Assembly: GCA_038198445.1 (NCBI GenBank)
Contig: JBBPZZ010000008.1
Coordinates: 1 to 11,756 of the forward strand
Reading direction: 5' to 3'
From: JACDDK01 sp038198445
GTDB lineage: Bacteria; Actinomycetota; Rubrobacteria; Rubrobacterales; Rubrobacteraceae
DNA length: 11,756 bases
Below, one piece after another: positions 1 to 6,819 of this stretch. Each line of letters opens with the position of its first letter. Position 1 is the stretch's first letter. A program made the translations under genes and the position numbers. A model generated the notes under the pieces. That model was given only the letters and a program-made list of their open reading frames with translations, ran no database searches and had not been told where the DNA came from.

Positions 1-85
1 CGGCCATGTACTGACCGAGGCCCCGGCCGCCACCTGTCACGATAGCGGTCTTTCCATCGAGGCGGAAGAGATCCAGAGTGTTCAA
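1..85 (-). CDS. SDR-family oxidoreductase, N-terminal fragment
   Basis: This is the first 28 codons of a short-chain dehydrogenase/reductase that runs off the left edge. The translation from a TTG start contains KTAIVTGGGRGLGQYMA, the TGxxxGxG dinucleotide-binding motif that follows the first beta strand of a Rossmann fold. The start is chosen because AAAGGA lies about 7-8 bases upstream of the TTG and no other start fits the family's usual N-terminus. The ribosome-binding site overlaps the stop codon of the acyl-CoA ligase just upstream, so the two are almost certainly co-transcribed and perhaps translationally coupled. SDRs beside acyl-CoA ligases usually act on 3-hydroxyacyl or 3-oxoacyl thioesters, or on alcohols. 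The substrate cannot be told from this fragment. The SDR call is firm; anything narrower would be a guess. Confidence 0.85.
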   Translation of the reverse strand, partial: MNTLDLFRLDGKTAIVTGGGRGLGQYMA

Positions 86-98
86 TTAAAGGTCCTTT

Positions 99-1782
99 CT
101 AACTCGGGGAAGGAGGCATGGTCTCCGTCCCGGACGGCGCGGCGGCTCCGACCTTTCCGCGCTCTTCGTCGGCGAGTACGCGCCTGAGGAGCTTGCCGAC
201 GGTACTTTTCGGCAACTCGTCGCGGAACTCTAGCGATTTCGGAGTCTTATAGGGGGCGAGACGCTCCTTGCAGAAGGCGATTATTTCGTCTTCGGTCACG
301 CTGCCGCCGGCCTTCCTGACGACGAAGGCCTTGACGGTTTCGCCCCGGTACTCGTCCGGGACGCCGACGGCGACGGCCTCGGATACGTCGGGGTGCTCGA
401 AGAGGACTTCTTCGATCTCACGCGGGTACACGTTGTAGCCGCTGGCGACGATCATGTCTTTCTTCCGGTCCACTATGTAGAAGTAGCCGTCCTCGTCCAT
501 CCGGGCCATGTCGCCCGTGTAGAGCCAGCCGTCGCGAAGCGTCTTCGCCGTCTCGTCCGGCATGTTCCAATAGCCCTTCATGACCTGCGGTCCCTTGATA
601 ATTAGCTCCCCAGGCTCATTGGTCGGCATCTCGTTCTCGCCCGTCTCGCCGTCCACTATCCTCGCGTCGGTGCTCGGCAGGGGGACGCCCATGCTCCCTT
701 CACGCCCCGCCCCGGTGAACGGCGGGTTAAAGTGCGTGACCGGCGAGGCTTCCGAGAGCCCGTAACCCTCGAAGAGCGGACATCCGGTCTTGTCCTCGAA
801 GGACCGCTTGAGGTTTATTGGAAGGGCCGCGCCGCCGGAATTGTAGATACGGACCTCGTGGAAATGATGCTTCCTCAAGTCCGCGCCGCTGCTGTTAAGC
901 GCCATGAACATCGTCGGGACGCCGGAGAACATGACCGGCTTGTTTTCCTTGACGAGGTTCAGGACTTCGTCTGGATCGAACCGTGGCACGAGGAGCTGGT
1001 TTAAACCCTGGCGGATGCCGAAGAGCATTACGCACGTCAACCCGAAGATGTGGAACATCGGCAACATACCCATTATCTTCTGGTTGTTCGAGAACGCGCC
1101 GGGGTCGTCTATGAACAGGTCGAGTGATTGCTGGACGTTGGCGACTAGGTTCCGGTGGGTCAGCATCGCGCCCTTGGATACGCCGGTCGTGCCGCCCGTG
1201 TACTGGAGCGCGGCCACGTCCTCCGCCGGGTCTATCTCCGCCTCCGGCGCGGGACCGGCGTCCATACCCAGGAAATCGCCGAAGCTGTGATGTCCGGCCT
1301 CCAACCCCTCGGGCTCACCCTGCAGGCTCACGACGATAACGTTCTTGAGTTTCGACACCGGCAAGACGGACTTTACCCTCGGGTACATGTCCTCGTAGAC
1401 GACGATTGTCTCGGCGCCGGAGTCGGTGAGGATGTGTTCGATCTCGCGCTCGACGTACATCGGGTTTAGCTGCGTAACTATTGCCCCGAGCTTGAGGACG
1501 CCGAAGAATCCGATGACGTACTGCGGACAGTTTGGAAGCATTAGCGCGACCCGGTCGCCCTTCTTCACGCCGCTCGCGGCGAGAGAGGCGGCCATTTTCT
1601 CGGCAAGCGCCTGTAGACGCTCGAACTCGAACCCCGTCCCGTAGAACGTCAGTGCGGTCTTGCCCCGATGTCGCTCGACAGAGTCGCGGAAAAAATTCGT
1701 AGACAGAACCATCGAAGATTTCGGCCTCCGGTTCGGCGTATCCCTCGTAGACCTTCAGCCACGGCTTCTCCGTGCGGAACAT
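99..1782 (-). CDS. Long-chain fatty-acid--CoA ligase (FadD-like), frameshifted near the N-terminus
   Basis: This is an ANL-superfamily acyl-CoA synthetase, which activates a fatty or other carboxylic acid with ATP and joins it to CoA. The 537-residue frame that starts at 1712 contains the P-loop-like YTGGTTGVSKG (171-181), EGYGLSEASP (315-324), DGWLYTGD (394-401), the hinge DRKKDMIVASGYNVYP (415-430), and the C-terminal LPKSTVGK with the adenylation lysine at 507. Its first residues (MVLSTN) do not fit the family. The expected N-terminus, MFRTEKPWLKVYEGYAEPEA, lies in another frame starting at 1782, directly behind a perfect AAGGAGGA site. The two frames meet at a six-A run on the plus strand (1690-1695). 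Removing one base gives ...VYEFFRDSVERH... and a normal protein of about 560 residues. As written, translation from 1782 would leave the frame. The gene follows a thioesterase after 93 bases and precedes an SDR. Identification is very sure; whether it is intact in the living genome is not. Confidence 0.9.
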
Positions 1783-1785
1783 ATC

Positions 1786-1793
1786 TCCTCCTT
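1786..1793 (-). promoter_or_regulatory. Strong ribosome-binding site deciding the acyl-CoA ligase start at 1782
   Basis: Read on the minus strand this is AAGGAGGA, followed by GAT and then ATG at 1782. It is the best Shine-Dalgarno match I noticed in the window, at near-ideal spacing. The later ATG at 1712 has only a GGAGG about 12 bases upstream, which is poor spacing. This supports 1782 as the true start and therefore supports the reading that the gene carries a frameshift. Confidence 0.8.
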
Positions 1794-1814
1794 GTAAGTA
1801 AGGGCTCCCACTAC

Positions 1815-1835
1815 GGCGGATTCCCCGTTTCCGCC
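1815..1835 (-). repeat. Short inverted repeat in the acyl-CoA ligase leader
   Basis: Within the 93-base gap between the thioesterase and the ligase there are perfect 6-base arms, GGCGGA and TCCGCC, around a 9-base loop. There is no T-run after it on the minus strand, so it does not look like an intrinsic terminator. It could be an operator or a leader hairpin about 33 bases before the ligase start. A smaller CCCT/AGGG hairpin followed by TTTT lies just after the thioesterase stop and could weakly attenuate transcription. A TAGATA just upstream of the repeat and a TATCAT further up could serve as -10 elements, but I see no convincing -35. The symmetry is seen; the function is inferred. Confidence 0.3.
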
Positions 1836-1875
1836 TATCTAACCGTAAATGATACAGGCAAAACCCTGGGAGGGA

Positions 1876-2346
1876 TCACACGATAGGATCTCCACTCTTC
1901 TCGAAGATCCTGAACGTCCCCGTACCGAGCGCCACGAGGTTCCCCTCGCTGTCGTGGACCTTCGCCTCGACCGTCGCGATCCGTCGCGTCCGATGGACGA
2001 CCTGGCTCTCGCACACGATGCGCCCCTCCCGCACAGCCCCCAGGAAGCTGACGTTCAGCGCGATGGTCGCCGTCCTGAGCCCCACCATCGCCGCCACCGA
2101 GAGCCCCATCGCGTTGTCTATGAGCGAGGCGTAGACCCCGCCGTGCAGGGTCCCATTGCCGTTGAGATGGATGTCTTCGACGTCTATATGACAGACCGCC
2201 CGGCCCTTCTCGACCTCTTCCACACGGGACTTGATGTGTCTCGAAAACGTGACCTTCTCGTCGAAATATTGCGCCAGGCGGGTCAACTGCTCCTTGTCCA
2301 GAGTTCTCTCTTTACTCTCCACACCATCTCCCATCTCGAAAATCAA
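1876..2346 (-). CDS. PaaI-family hot-dog thioesterase
   Basis: This is a single hot-dog-fold protein of the PaaI/YbgC-like acyl-CoA thioesterase group, which hydrolyses acyl- or aryl-CoA esters to free acid and CoA. In the 156-residue reading the signature LNGNGTLHGGVYASLIDNAM spans about 61-80, with HGG at 68-70 and the likely catalytic acid D77. The strand-rich second half, with ALNVSFLGAVREG and a terminal GTGTFRIF, is typical. The TTG start at 2346 overlaps the stop of the upstream dehydratase (TTGA). An in-frame ATG at 2334 and a GTG at 2322 with GGGAGA ahead of it are alternatives, so the start is uncertain. The position beside acyl-CoA genes suggests it clears stalled or end-product CoA esters of this pathway. 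The substrate is unknown. Confidence 0.88.
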   Translation of the reverse strand: MIFEMGDGVESKERTLDKEQLTRLAQYFDEKVTFSRHIKSRVEEVEKGRAVCHIDVEDIHLNGNGTLHGGVYASLIDNAMGLSVAAMVGLRTATIALNVSFLGAVREGRIVCESQVVHRTRRIATVEAKVHDSEGNLVALGTGTFRIFEKSGDPIV

Positions 2347-2759
2347 TCACCGTATACCAGGAAGCCGACGCTGCCAGAGGCCACGGTATCCTCGCCCCTG
2401 CGCGCGTACACCTCGAAGGTGTGCAGCCGTCCCTCTTCAAGCTCCTCGGCCCCGCTCACCTGTCCCCCTACGCGCAGCACGTCGCCGAGGAAGACCATCC
2501 CGGAGAACCGGCTCTGGAACGTCTTGACGTAGCCATGCCGCAGGTAGGGTGAGAAGAGCAGGCCCATCGTGGCGACGGTCAGCATCCCGTGGGCGATGGT
2601 ACCGGGGAGCCCGGCCTCGTCAGCGGCTTCGTCAACCAGGTGGATCGGGTTGAAGTCCCCAGAGGCTCCCGCGTACTTGATGAGTTGGACGCGCTTGATC
2701 GGCGGCAGGGTCCGCTCCTCGACCTCCTCGCCGACGCTCCAGTCTGGCACACTGCTCAC
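2343..2759 (-). CDS. MaoC-like (R)-specific enoyl-CoA/ACP hydratase, catalytic subunit (HadB-like)
   Basis: This is a 138-residue single hot-dog protein with the hydratase-2 signature. YAGASGDFNPIHLVDE (29-44) holds the catalytic pair D35 and H40 in D-x4-H spacing, followed by GLPGTIAHGMLT (50-61). It interconverts (R)-3-hydroxyacyl and trans-2-enoyl thioesters. The start is a GTG whose GTGA overlaps the stop of the MaoC-N gene just upstream by four bases, a sign of translational coupling and of a complex with that partner. Size, motif and gene order (N-type subunit first, catalytic subunit second) match the mycobacterial HadA-HadB arrangement and similar heteromeric hydratases of steroid and fatty-acid breakdown. 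Whether it works in synthesis on ACP or in degradation on CoA cannot be told from sequence. Degradation or polyester metabolism fits the neighbours better. Confidence 0.88.
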   Translation of the reverse strand: MSSVPDWSVGEEVEERTLPPIKRVQLIKYAGASGDFNPIHLVDEAADEAGLPGTIAHGMLTVATMGLLFSPYLRHGYVKTFQSRFSGMVFLGDVLRVGGQVSGAEELEEGRLHTFEVYARRGEDTVASGSVGFLVYGD

Positions 2760-3208
2760 GCTTTGATCACCTTTCTCACCATCTCCGTCACGACGACGAT
2801 ATCGTTCGTGGTGAAGATAAGTTCACCTTCCGGGCTCTCGCCGGTACGCTCGAAGATCAAAAACCCAAGCAACCCCCGACGGCTCTGCTTGTCGTAGGAG
2901 TCCTTCAGTTCCATGCAGCACAGGACCTCCTCCCCGACGAACAGCGTACGCTCATAACCAATTCGGAACTCGCCGTGGATCATCCCGGCCACCGGCAACT
3001 CCAGCCCCTCTATCGCCCCGTAGTCGAACGTTCGCGGGAAGGTCGGCGGCGCGAGCAGGCGCCCGTAGCGGCTATTCTTCGCTGCATTCTCGTCCACGTA
3101 GAGCGGGTTCGGGTCGGCGATCGCCTCGGCGAACTTTCGAACCGCCCCGCGCTCGACGAAGTTTCTTACCGGCTCGGAGCGCTGGCCGAGGAACTCTTCG
3201 TACAGCAC
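2756..3208 (-). CDS. MaoC N-terminal-type dehydratase subunit (HadA/HadC-like)
   Basis: This 150-residue protein is of the MaoC_dehydrat_N/FAS1-DH type. It has the aligned segment FAEAIADPNPLYVDE (26-40), then LLAPPTFPRTFDY and a typical E-rich middle. The residue where the catalytic His sits in the partner is Tyr (Y37 in D32-x4-Y37), so this chain is probably the non-catalytic, substrate-binding half of a heterodimer with the next gene. That agrees with what is known of HadA and HadC. The GTG start at 3208 overlaps the FabG stop by one base (TAGTG), and its own stop overlaps the next start by four. The three genes therefore form a tight translational unit. The fold is well supported; the acyl chain length handled is unknown. 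Confidence 0.85.
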   Translation of the reverse strand: MLYEEFLGQRSEPVRNFVERGAVRKFAEAIADPNPLYVDENAAKNSRYGRLLAPPTFPRTFDYGAIEGLELPVAGMIHGEFRIGYERTLFVGEEVLCCMELKDSYDKQSRRGLLGFLIFERTGESPEGELIFTTNDIVVVTEMVRKVIKA

Positions 3209-3969
3209 TAGGCCCTCGGTCCGCCTGCGACGTAAAGGACCTGGCCGTTGACGAAACCGGCTTCCTCGGAGGCGAAATACAGGATGGCCGAGGCCACGTC
3301 CTCCGGCCTGCCGCCGCGGCGGACGGGGATGTCCTGGACGCGGGCCGCGACGAAGTCCGCCCAGTCGACGCCCATCCTCTCGGCGGTGGCGCGGGTCATC
3401 TCCGTCTCGATAAATCCGGGGGCTACGGCGTTGACCGTGACGCCGTAGCGGCCAAGCTCCATGGCGAGGGTCTTGGTGAAGCCCTGGAGCCCCGCCTTCG
3501 CCGCCGAGTAGTTGGACTGGCCCCGGTTACCGAGCGCCGAAGTCGAGGAGAGGTTGACGATCCTGCCGTAGTTGTTCTGGACCATGTGCTTCTGGGCGGC
3601 CCGGGTGCACAGAAACGCGCCGGTCAGGTGGACGTTAAGCACCGTCCGCCACTCGTCGTCGACCATCTTGTAGATCAAATTGTCCCGAGTTACTCCCGCG
3701 TTGTTGACCAGGATGTCGAGACGCCCGTAGCGGTCCATGACCCTGTCCATCGCGCTCTCGACCTCCGTGCGGCTGGTCACGTCCACCCGCGCGGCGATGG
3801 CGTCCATGCCCCCATCCACGAGTTCCTTGGCGGCTATGGACGCGCCGTCCGGGCTCACGTCCGTAAGACACACGCGCGCGCCCTCGCGGGCGAAACGCTC
3901 CGCCGTGGCCCGCCCGATACCGCGGGCCGCACCCGTAACCATCGCCACCCTGCCTTCGAGTCTTCCCAT
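3208..3969 (-). CDS. fabG: FabG-type 3-oxoacyl reductase / 3-hydroxyacyl dehydrogenase (SDR)
   Basis: This 253-residue classical SDR has TGAARGIG (12-19), D63 after the fourth beta strand, NNAG (89-92), catalytic N112, S141, Y154 and K158 (YSAAK), PGFIETEM after the sixth strand, and a C-terminal GQVLYVAGG. These are the FabG/PhaB hallmarks, predicting NAD(P)-dependent interconversion of 3-oxoacyl and (R)-3-hydroxyacyl thioesters. This matches the (R)-stereochemistry of the MaoC hydratase encoded next, so the pair can run hydration and oxidation in one direction or reduction and dehydration in the other. The ATG start has AAGGGAG four bases ahead, and the family N-terminus fits. It opens the fabG-maoC-maoC-thioesterase unit after a 63-base gap. 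A FabG-like paralogue of lipid degradation is more likely than the housekeeping FabG, since no acpP, fabD or fabF is near. Confidence 0.88.
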   Translation of the reverse strand: MGRLEGRVAMVTGAARGIGRATAERFAREGARVCLTDVSPDGASIAAKELVDGGMDAIAARVDVTSRTEVESAMDRVMDRYGRLDILVNNAGVTRDNLIYKMVDDEWRTVLNVHLTGAFLCTRAAQKHMVQNNYGRIVNLSSTSALGNRGQSNYSAAKAGLQGFTKTLAMELGRYGVTVNAVAPGFIETEMTRATAERMGVDWADFVAARVQDIPVRRGGRPEDVASAILYFASEEAGFVNGQVLYVAGGPRA

Positions 3970-3992
3970 CTGGCTCCCTTCGGTCGTAGCCC

Positions 3993-4030
3993 GTCAGCTT
4001 TCAGTTATTTATTTTTGGTTGTCTGCTGAC
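3993..4030. repeat. AT-rich spacer flanked by perfect 6-base inverted repeat upstream of fabG
   Basis: In the 63-base gap between the 3-hydroxyacyl-CoA dehydrogenase and fabG, GTCAGC (3993-3998) and GCTGAC (4025-4030) face each other around 26 bases dominated by A and T, in strong contrast to the GC-rich surroundings. It could be an operator or promoter for the fabG-maoC unit, or a long-loop hairpin. No intrinsic terminator with a T-run is visible on the minus strand. I found no convincing -35/-10 pair. Only the symmetry and base composition are seen; the role is inferred. Confidence 0.35.
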
Positions 4031-4032
4031 CT

Positions 4033-4884
4033 CTAGTATTTGTAGAAACCTTCGCCTGTTTTCTGGCCGAGCTTGCCCGCCCGCACCATCTCCTTCAAGA
4101 TGCGCGGCGGGGTATAGTAGGGTTCTCCAAGCTCTTCGTGGACGTAGGTCGTTACGTCGAGGGCCACGTCCAGGCCGATGAAGTCCCCGAGTTCGAATGG
4201 ACCTATCGGGAACCCTATCCCCTTCTTCACCAGCAGGTCTATGTCTTCCTTGCTGGCTACGCCCTCTTCCAGGAGCCGGGCCGCCTCGATGATTAGCGGC
4301 ATCAAGAAACGGTTCGCCACGAAACCCGGAACGTCTTTCTGGACTACTATCGGGAGCTTGCCGAAGGAGGTTATGAGCGCCTTCGCCCGCTCGACCGTCT
4401 CGTCGCTCGTCAGGAGGCCGCGCGGTATCTCCACCGCCTCGCGGACCGGCGGCGGGGTGAAGAAGTGCGTCCCGCAGACCTTCTCCGGGCGATTCGTGGC
4501 CGAGGCGAGATCCGTTATGGAGATGGAGGATGTGTTGGTGAAGATGTACGACTCGGGCGGGAGCAGCGCGTCGAGGGCGGCGAAGGCCTCCTTCTTCGGG
4601 CCAACCTTCTCCACGATCACCTCTATGACGACCTCCGCGTCGCGGAAGTCGTCCATGCTCGTCGTCCAGTGAATGCGTTCGTAGTGCGCTTTCGCGTCCT
4701 CTTCCGAGAACGCGCCACGGCCGGCGAAGCGCGAGAGGCCCTGGCGGACGTAGAGTTGGGCGCGTTCGAGAGCTTCGACACCGAGGTCGCAAGCCACGAC
4801 CTCGTAGCCGGATTGGGCGGCAAGCTGGACTATCCCCGCGCCCATCGTGCCGGCGCCGAGAACGCCGATCTTGTTCGAGGCCAT
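4033..4884 (-). CDS. 3-hydroxyacyl-CoA (3-hydroxybutyryl-CoA) dehydrogenase
   Basis: This 283-residue protein is of the HAD/HBD family that oxidises (S)-3-hydroxyacyl-CoA with NAD(P), as in the stand-alone FadB2/PaaH/Hbd enzymes. The N-terminal Rossmann motif is GAGTMG (10-15). The catalytic region shows NTSSIS (117-122), H140 in GTHFFTPPPV, E152 in VEIP, and N191 in VPGFVANR. The C-terminal dimerisation domain has GIGFPIGPFELGDFIGLDV. Length and motif order are standard and all catalytic residues are present. The HFF motif reads TPPPV instead of the usual NPVPV, which may shift acyl specificity. Its ATG shares one base with the stop of the kinase gene (TGATG), so the two are coupled. The (S)-specific enzyme stands beside an (R)-specific FabG/MaoC set, so the block holds both stereochemical branches. 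Confidence 0.92.
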   Translation of the reverse strand: MASNKIGVLGAGTMGAGIVQLAAQSGYEVVACDLGVEALERAQLYVRQGLSRFAGRGAFSEEDAKAHYERIHWTTSMDDFRDAEVVIEVIVEKVGPKKEAFAALDALLPPESYIFTNTSSISITDLASATNRPEKVCGTHFFTPPPVREAVEIPRGLLTSDETVERAKALITSFGKLPIVVQKDVPGFVANRFLMPLIIEAARLLEEGVASKEDIDLLVKKGIGFPIGPFELGDFIGLDVALDVTTYVHEELGEPYYTPPRILKEMVRAGKLGQKTGEGFYKY

Positions 4885-5942
4885 CAGACTTCTCCCGTCC
4901 GGGAGAGGTCGTGGGCGTGGAGGATCAAGGTCCGCACCCGCTCGTCGAAGTCGGCGAAGCGGTCGTCCTTCGTCTGGCCGTTGTGCCAGCGGGCATAGAT
5001 CTGCTGGAGGATTCCGGCAAGCTTGAAGTAGCCGAAGACGAGATACCAGTGCATGTCCGAGAGGTCGCGCCCGCTCTGTTCGGCATAGTAGTCAACGAGC
5101 TCCTTGCGCGTCATGAAGCCGGGAGCATCCGTCACGGTCGGCAGGACCTGCTTGAGGTCCTCGGAGTCGTCCGGTTCGATCCAGTACGTCAGAGACACGG
5201 CGAGGTCGAAGAGCGGGTCTCCGACGGTCGTCATCTCCCAGTCGAGTACGGCCCGCACGTCGGTCAGGTCCTCGGGATCGAGGATGAAGTTGTTGAGTTT
5301 GTAGTCGTTGTGGATGATGGTCGGGGGCGGGCTTTCTGGTATGTCTTTAGCGAGCCACTCGGTGAGCGGCCCGACTTCGTCTATCTCGTCGGTCTTCGCC
5401 TTGTCGTAGCGCGAGATCCAACCGTGCGTCTGCCGTTCCAGGAAACCGTCCGGCCTGCCGAGGTCTCCAAGTCCCGCCTGCCAGGGGTCCACGGCGTGAA
5501 GCTCCACCAGAGTATCGGCGACCATGCGCGAGATGCCGCGGCACAGTTCTTCGGTAACCTCCGTTCCCTCGGGGAAAGTCTCGTTTATGACCACACCCTC
5601 GCGCCGCTCCATCACGTAGAACGGCGCCCCTATGACCGACTCGTCGTCGCAGAAGAAGTAGGGCTTCGGGGCCAGCGGGAAAGCGGCGTTTAGCTTCGCC
5701 AGGATGCCGGACTCGCGGCCCATATCGTGGGCCTTCGGCGGTATCGGCCCAAGCGGCGGGCGGCGGAGGACGCCTTCCCACTCCCCGACCTTCAACAGAT
5801 ACGTCAGGTTCGAGGCGCCGGACGGGAACTGCCGGACTTCGAGGTCTCCTTCGGGCAAACCTTCTATGCGCCCGCGCAAGTATTTTTCGACGGTAGCGAG
5901 GTCGAAGTCTTCTCCCTCGCGCACTCTTATGGTCTCTGTCAT
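4884..5942 (-). CDS. APH-fold phosphotransferase, ACAD10/LvaA-like putative hydroxyacyl kinase
   Basis: This 352-residue aminoglycoside-phosphotransferase-fold kinase belongs to the group related to the kinase domain of eukaryotic ACAD10/ACAD11. Visible are the glycine-rich start FPSGASNLTYLL (39-50), VLRRPP after the nucleotide-binding strand, E77 in the first helix, MERREG (111-116), the catalytic loop IIHNDYKLNN (209-218) with D213, and the metal-binding VLDWE with D234 followed by GDPLFDLA. All kinase essentials are intact. Family members, including LvaA of levulinate breakdown, phosphorylate 4-hydroxyacyl-CoA so that the oxygen can be removed. The adjoining hydroxyacyl-CoA dehydrogenase (one-base overlap) and the acyl-CoA ligase fit such a role. 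Antibiotic resistance is unlikely. No acyl-CoA dehydrogenase partner lies in the window, so the substrate stays an inference. Confidence 0.85.
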   Translation of the reverse strand: MTETIRVREGEDFDLATVEKYLRGRIEGLPEGDLEVRQFPSGASNLTYLLKVGEWEGVLRRPPLGPIPPKAHDMGRESGILAKLNAAFPLAPKPYFFCDDESVIGAPFYVMERREGVVINETFPEGTEVTEELCRGISRMVADTLVELHAVDPWQAGLGDLGRPDGFLERQTHGWISRYDKAKTDEIDEVGPLTEWLAKDIPESPPPTIIHNDYKLNNFILDPEDLTDVRAVLDWEMTTVGDPLFDLAVSLTYWIEPDDSEDLKQVLPTVTDAPGFMTRKELVDYYAEQSGRDLSDMHWYLVFGYFKLAGILQQIYARWHNGQTKDDRFADFDERVRTLILHAHDLSRTGEV

Positions 5943-5956
5943 ACCGCTATTCCTCT

Positions 5957-6712
5957 CTAGTTGGCATCGGAGACCTCTCGCCGCGCCGACTCGTGGGCGC
6001 GGCGGAGCTTTCCTTCAACTACTTCCGGGACGATCTCACTCGCCCCCACGTCCGCGACGAAATGGAGGTCGTCCATCCGGTCATTGTCCACAAACCAGCG
6101 TCCGGCCCGGCTCTGCTTTAGCGGCTCCTCGGTCTTACCCGCGTGGCGTTCCATGAAGTCAAGCGCGAGCCACGCCGCGTCGTTTAGCCTCCAGCCGCCG
6201 GCATCCATATGAGAGACGATCGTGGCCGCCCCGAGGAAGTCCTCCACGGTGAAGCGACCGGCGGAACCCGCGCAGACGAGGTAGATGGACTCCGCGCCGG
6301 AGTCTTCGAGACAGCGGGCTACGGCCGGCGCGTTACGGAGGTTGCCCAACAGAACCCGGTCGGCGCCGGCCACGTCGGCGATGGCGCGGGTTCCGTTGGT
6401 GGTGACGAAGATGACGTCCTTGTCCCTGACGACTTCCGGGACGTACTCATACGGGAACGGCCCGTGATCGTAGCCGTCTATCCGGGCGGCGTCCTGTTCG
6501 CCGCCGCGCAGGAGCGACCCTCTGTCCAGCTTCTCCCTGACGCGGTCGGCTTCTTCCAGGCTCTCGACCGGATACACGCCTCGGGCGCCGTTCTCCAGGA
6601 TGGTGAGGAGGGTCGTCGTAGCCATGAACACGTCCAGGATGACGACGGTCGCACCGGGTAGCCTCTCCGGCGCGATCTCTTGCCGGGTCATCAGCACGCG
6701 CAGACGCTTCAA
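5957..6712 (-). CDS. comB: ComB-family 2-phosphosulfolactate phosphatase-like protein
   Basis: This 251-residue protein belongs to the ComB family, named for the Mg-dependent enzyme that hydrolyses 2-phosphosulfolactate in coenzyme M synthesis, but widespread in bacteria that do not make that cofactor. Family landmarks in order are VVILDVFMATTT (23-34), NGARGVYPVE (41-50), RGGE (69-72), TTNGTRAI (104-111), LGNLRNAPAVA (122-132), LVCAG (145-149) and FTVEDFLGA (154-162). The conserved DVxRAT arginine is replaced by methionine (M30), a possible active-site change. I chose the TTG start at 6712 because AAGGG precedes it by 7 bases and the length then matches the family. A GTG at 6748 would add 12 residues behind a weak site. 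The kinase gene starts 14 bases downstream, so the two are likely co-transcribed. The true substrate is unknown. Confidence 0.87.
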   Translation of the reverse strand: MKRLRVLMTRQEIAPERLPGATVVILDVFMATTTLLTILENGARGVYPVESLEEADRVREKLDRGSLLRGGEQDAARIDGYDHGPFPYEYVPEVVRDKDVIFVTTNGTRAIADVAGADRVLLGNLRNAPAVARCLEDSGAESIYLVCAGSAGRFTVEDFLGAATIVSHMDAGGWRLNDAAWLALDFMERHAGKTEEPLKQSRAGRWFVDNDRMDDLHFVADVGASEIVPEVVEGKLRRAHESARREVSDAN

Positions 6713-6819
6713 ACGAACACCCTTCGCGAATACGTGTTCCTCCACCACAAAACGGCTCTTATCTTACAGAACCCGGATGCACACCACACGAGATACCAAG
6801 CTCTCGCCCGCGAAATGCT

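Noticed and set aside
1315..1782. 155-codon minus-strand frame as a separate gene
   Set aside because: Only its first 30 or so residues look real, and they are the missing N-terminus of the acyl-CoA ligase. After the A-run it becomes an Arg-rich out-of-frame reading, so it is explained as one frameshifted gene.
1849..2532. 227-codon plus-strand frame
   Set aside because: Antisense to the thioesterase and MaoC genes, both with clear signatures. No start site or domain supports it.
4001..4792. 263-codon minus-strand frame over the 3-hydroxyacyl-CoA dehydrogenase
   Set aside because: Out of frame with a gene that has every catalytic residue of its family. The alternative product is Arg/Pro/Gly-rich without motifs.
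4884..5942. Aminoglycoside resistance kinase
   Set aside because: It has the APH fold, but length, the HNDYKLNN and LDWE motif context, and one-base coupling to a hydroxyacyl-CoA dehydrogenase place it with ACAD10/LvaA-like metabolic kinases.
6713..6819. Terminator or promoter between hsdR and comB
   Set aside because: A CGAGA/TCTCG pairing with an 8-base loop exists, but the stem is weak and has no T-run. A TAAGAT could be a -10 but has no -35 partner. This is not enough to call either.
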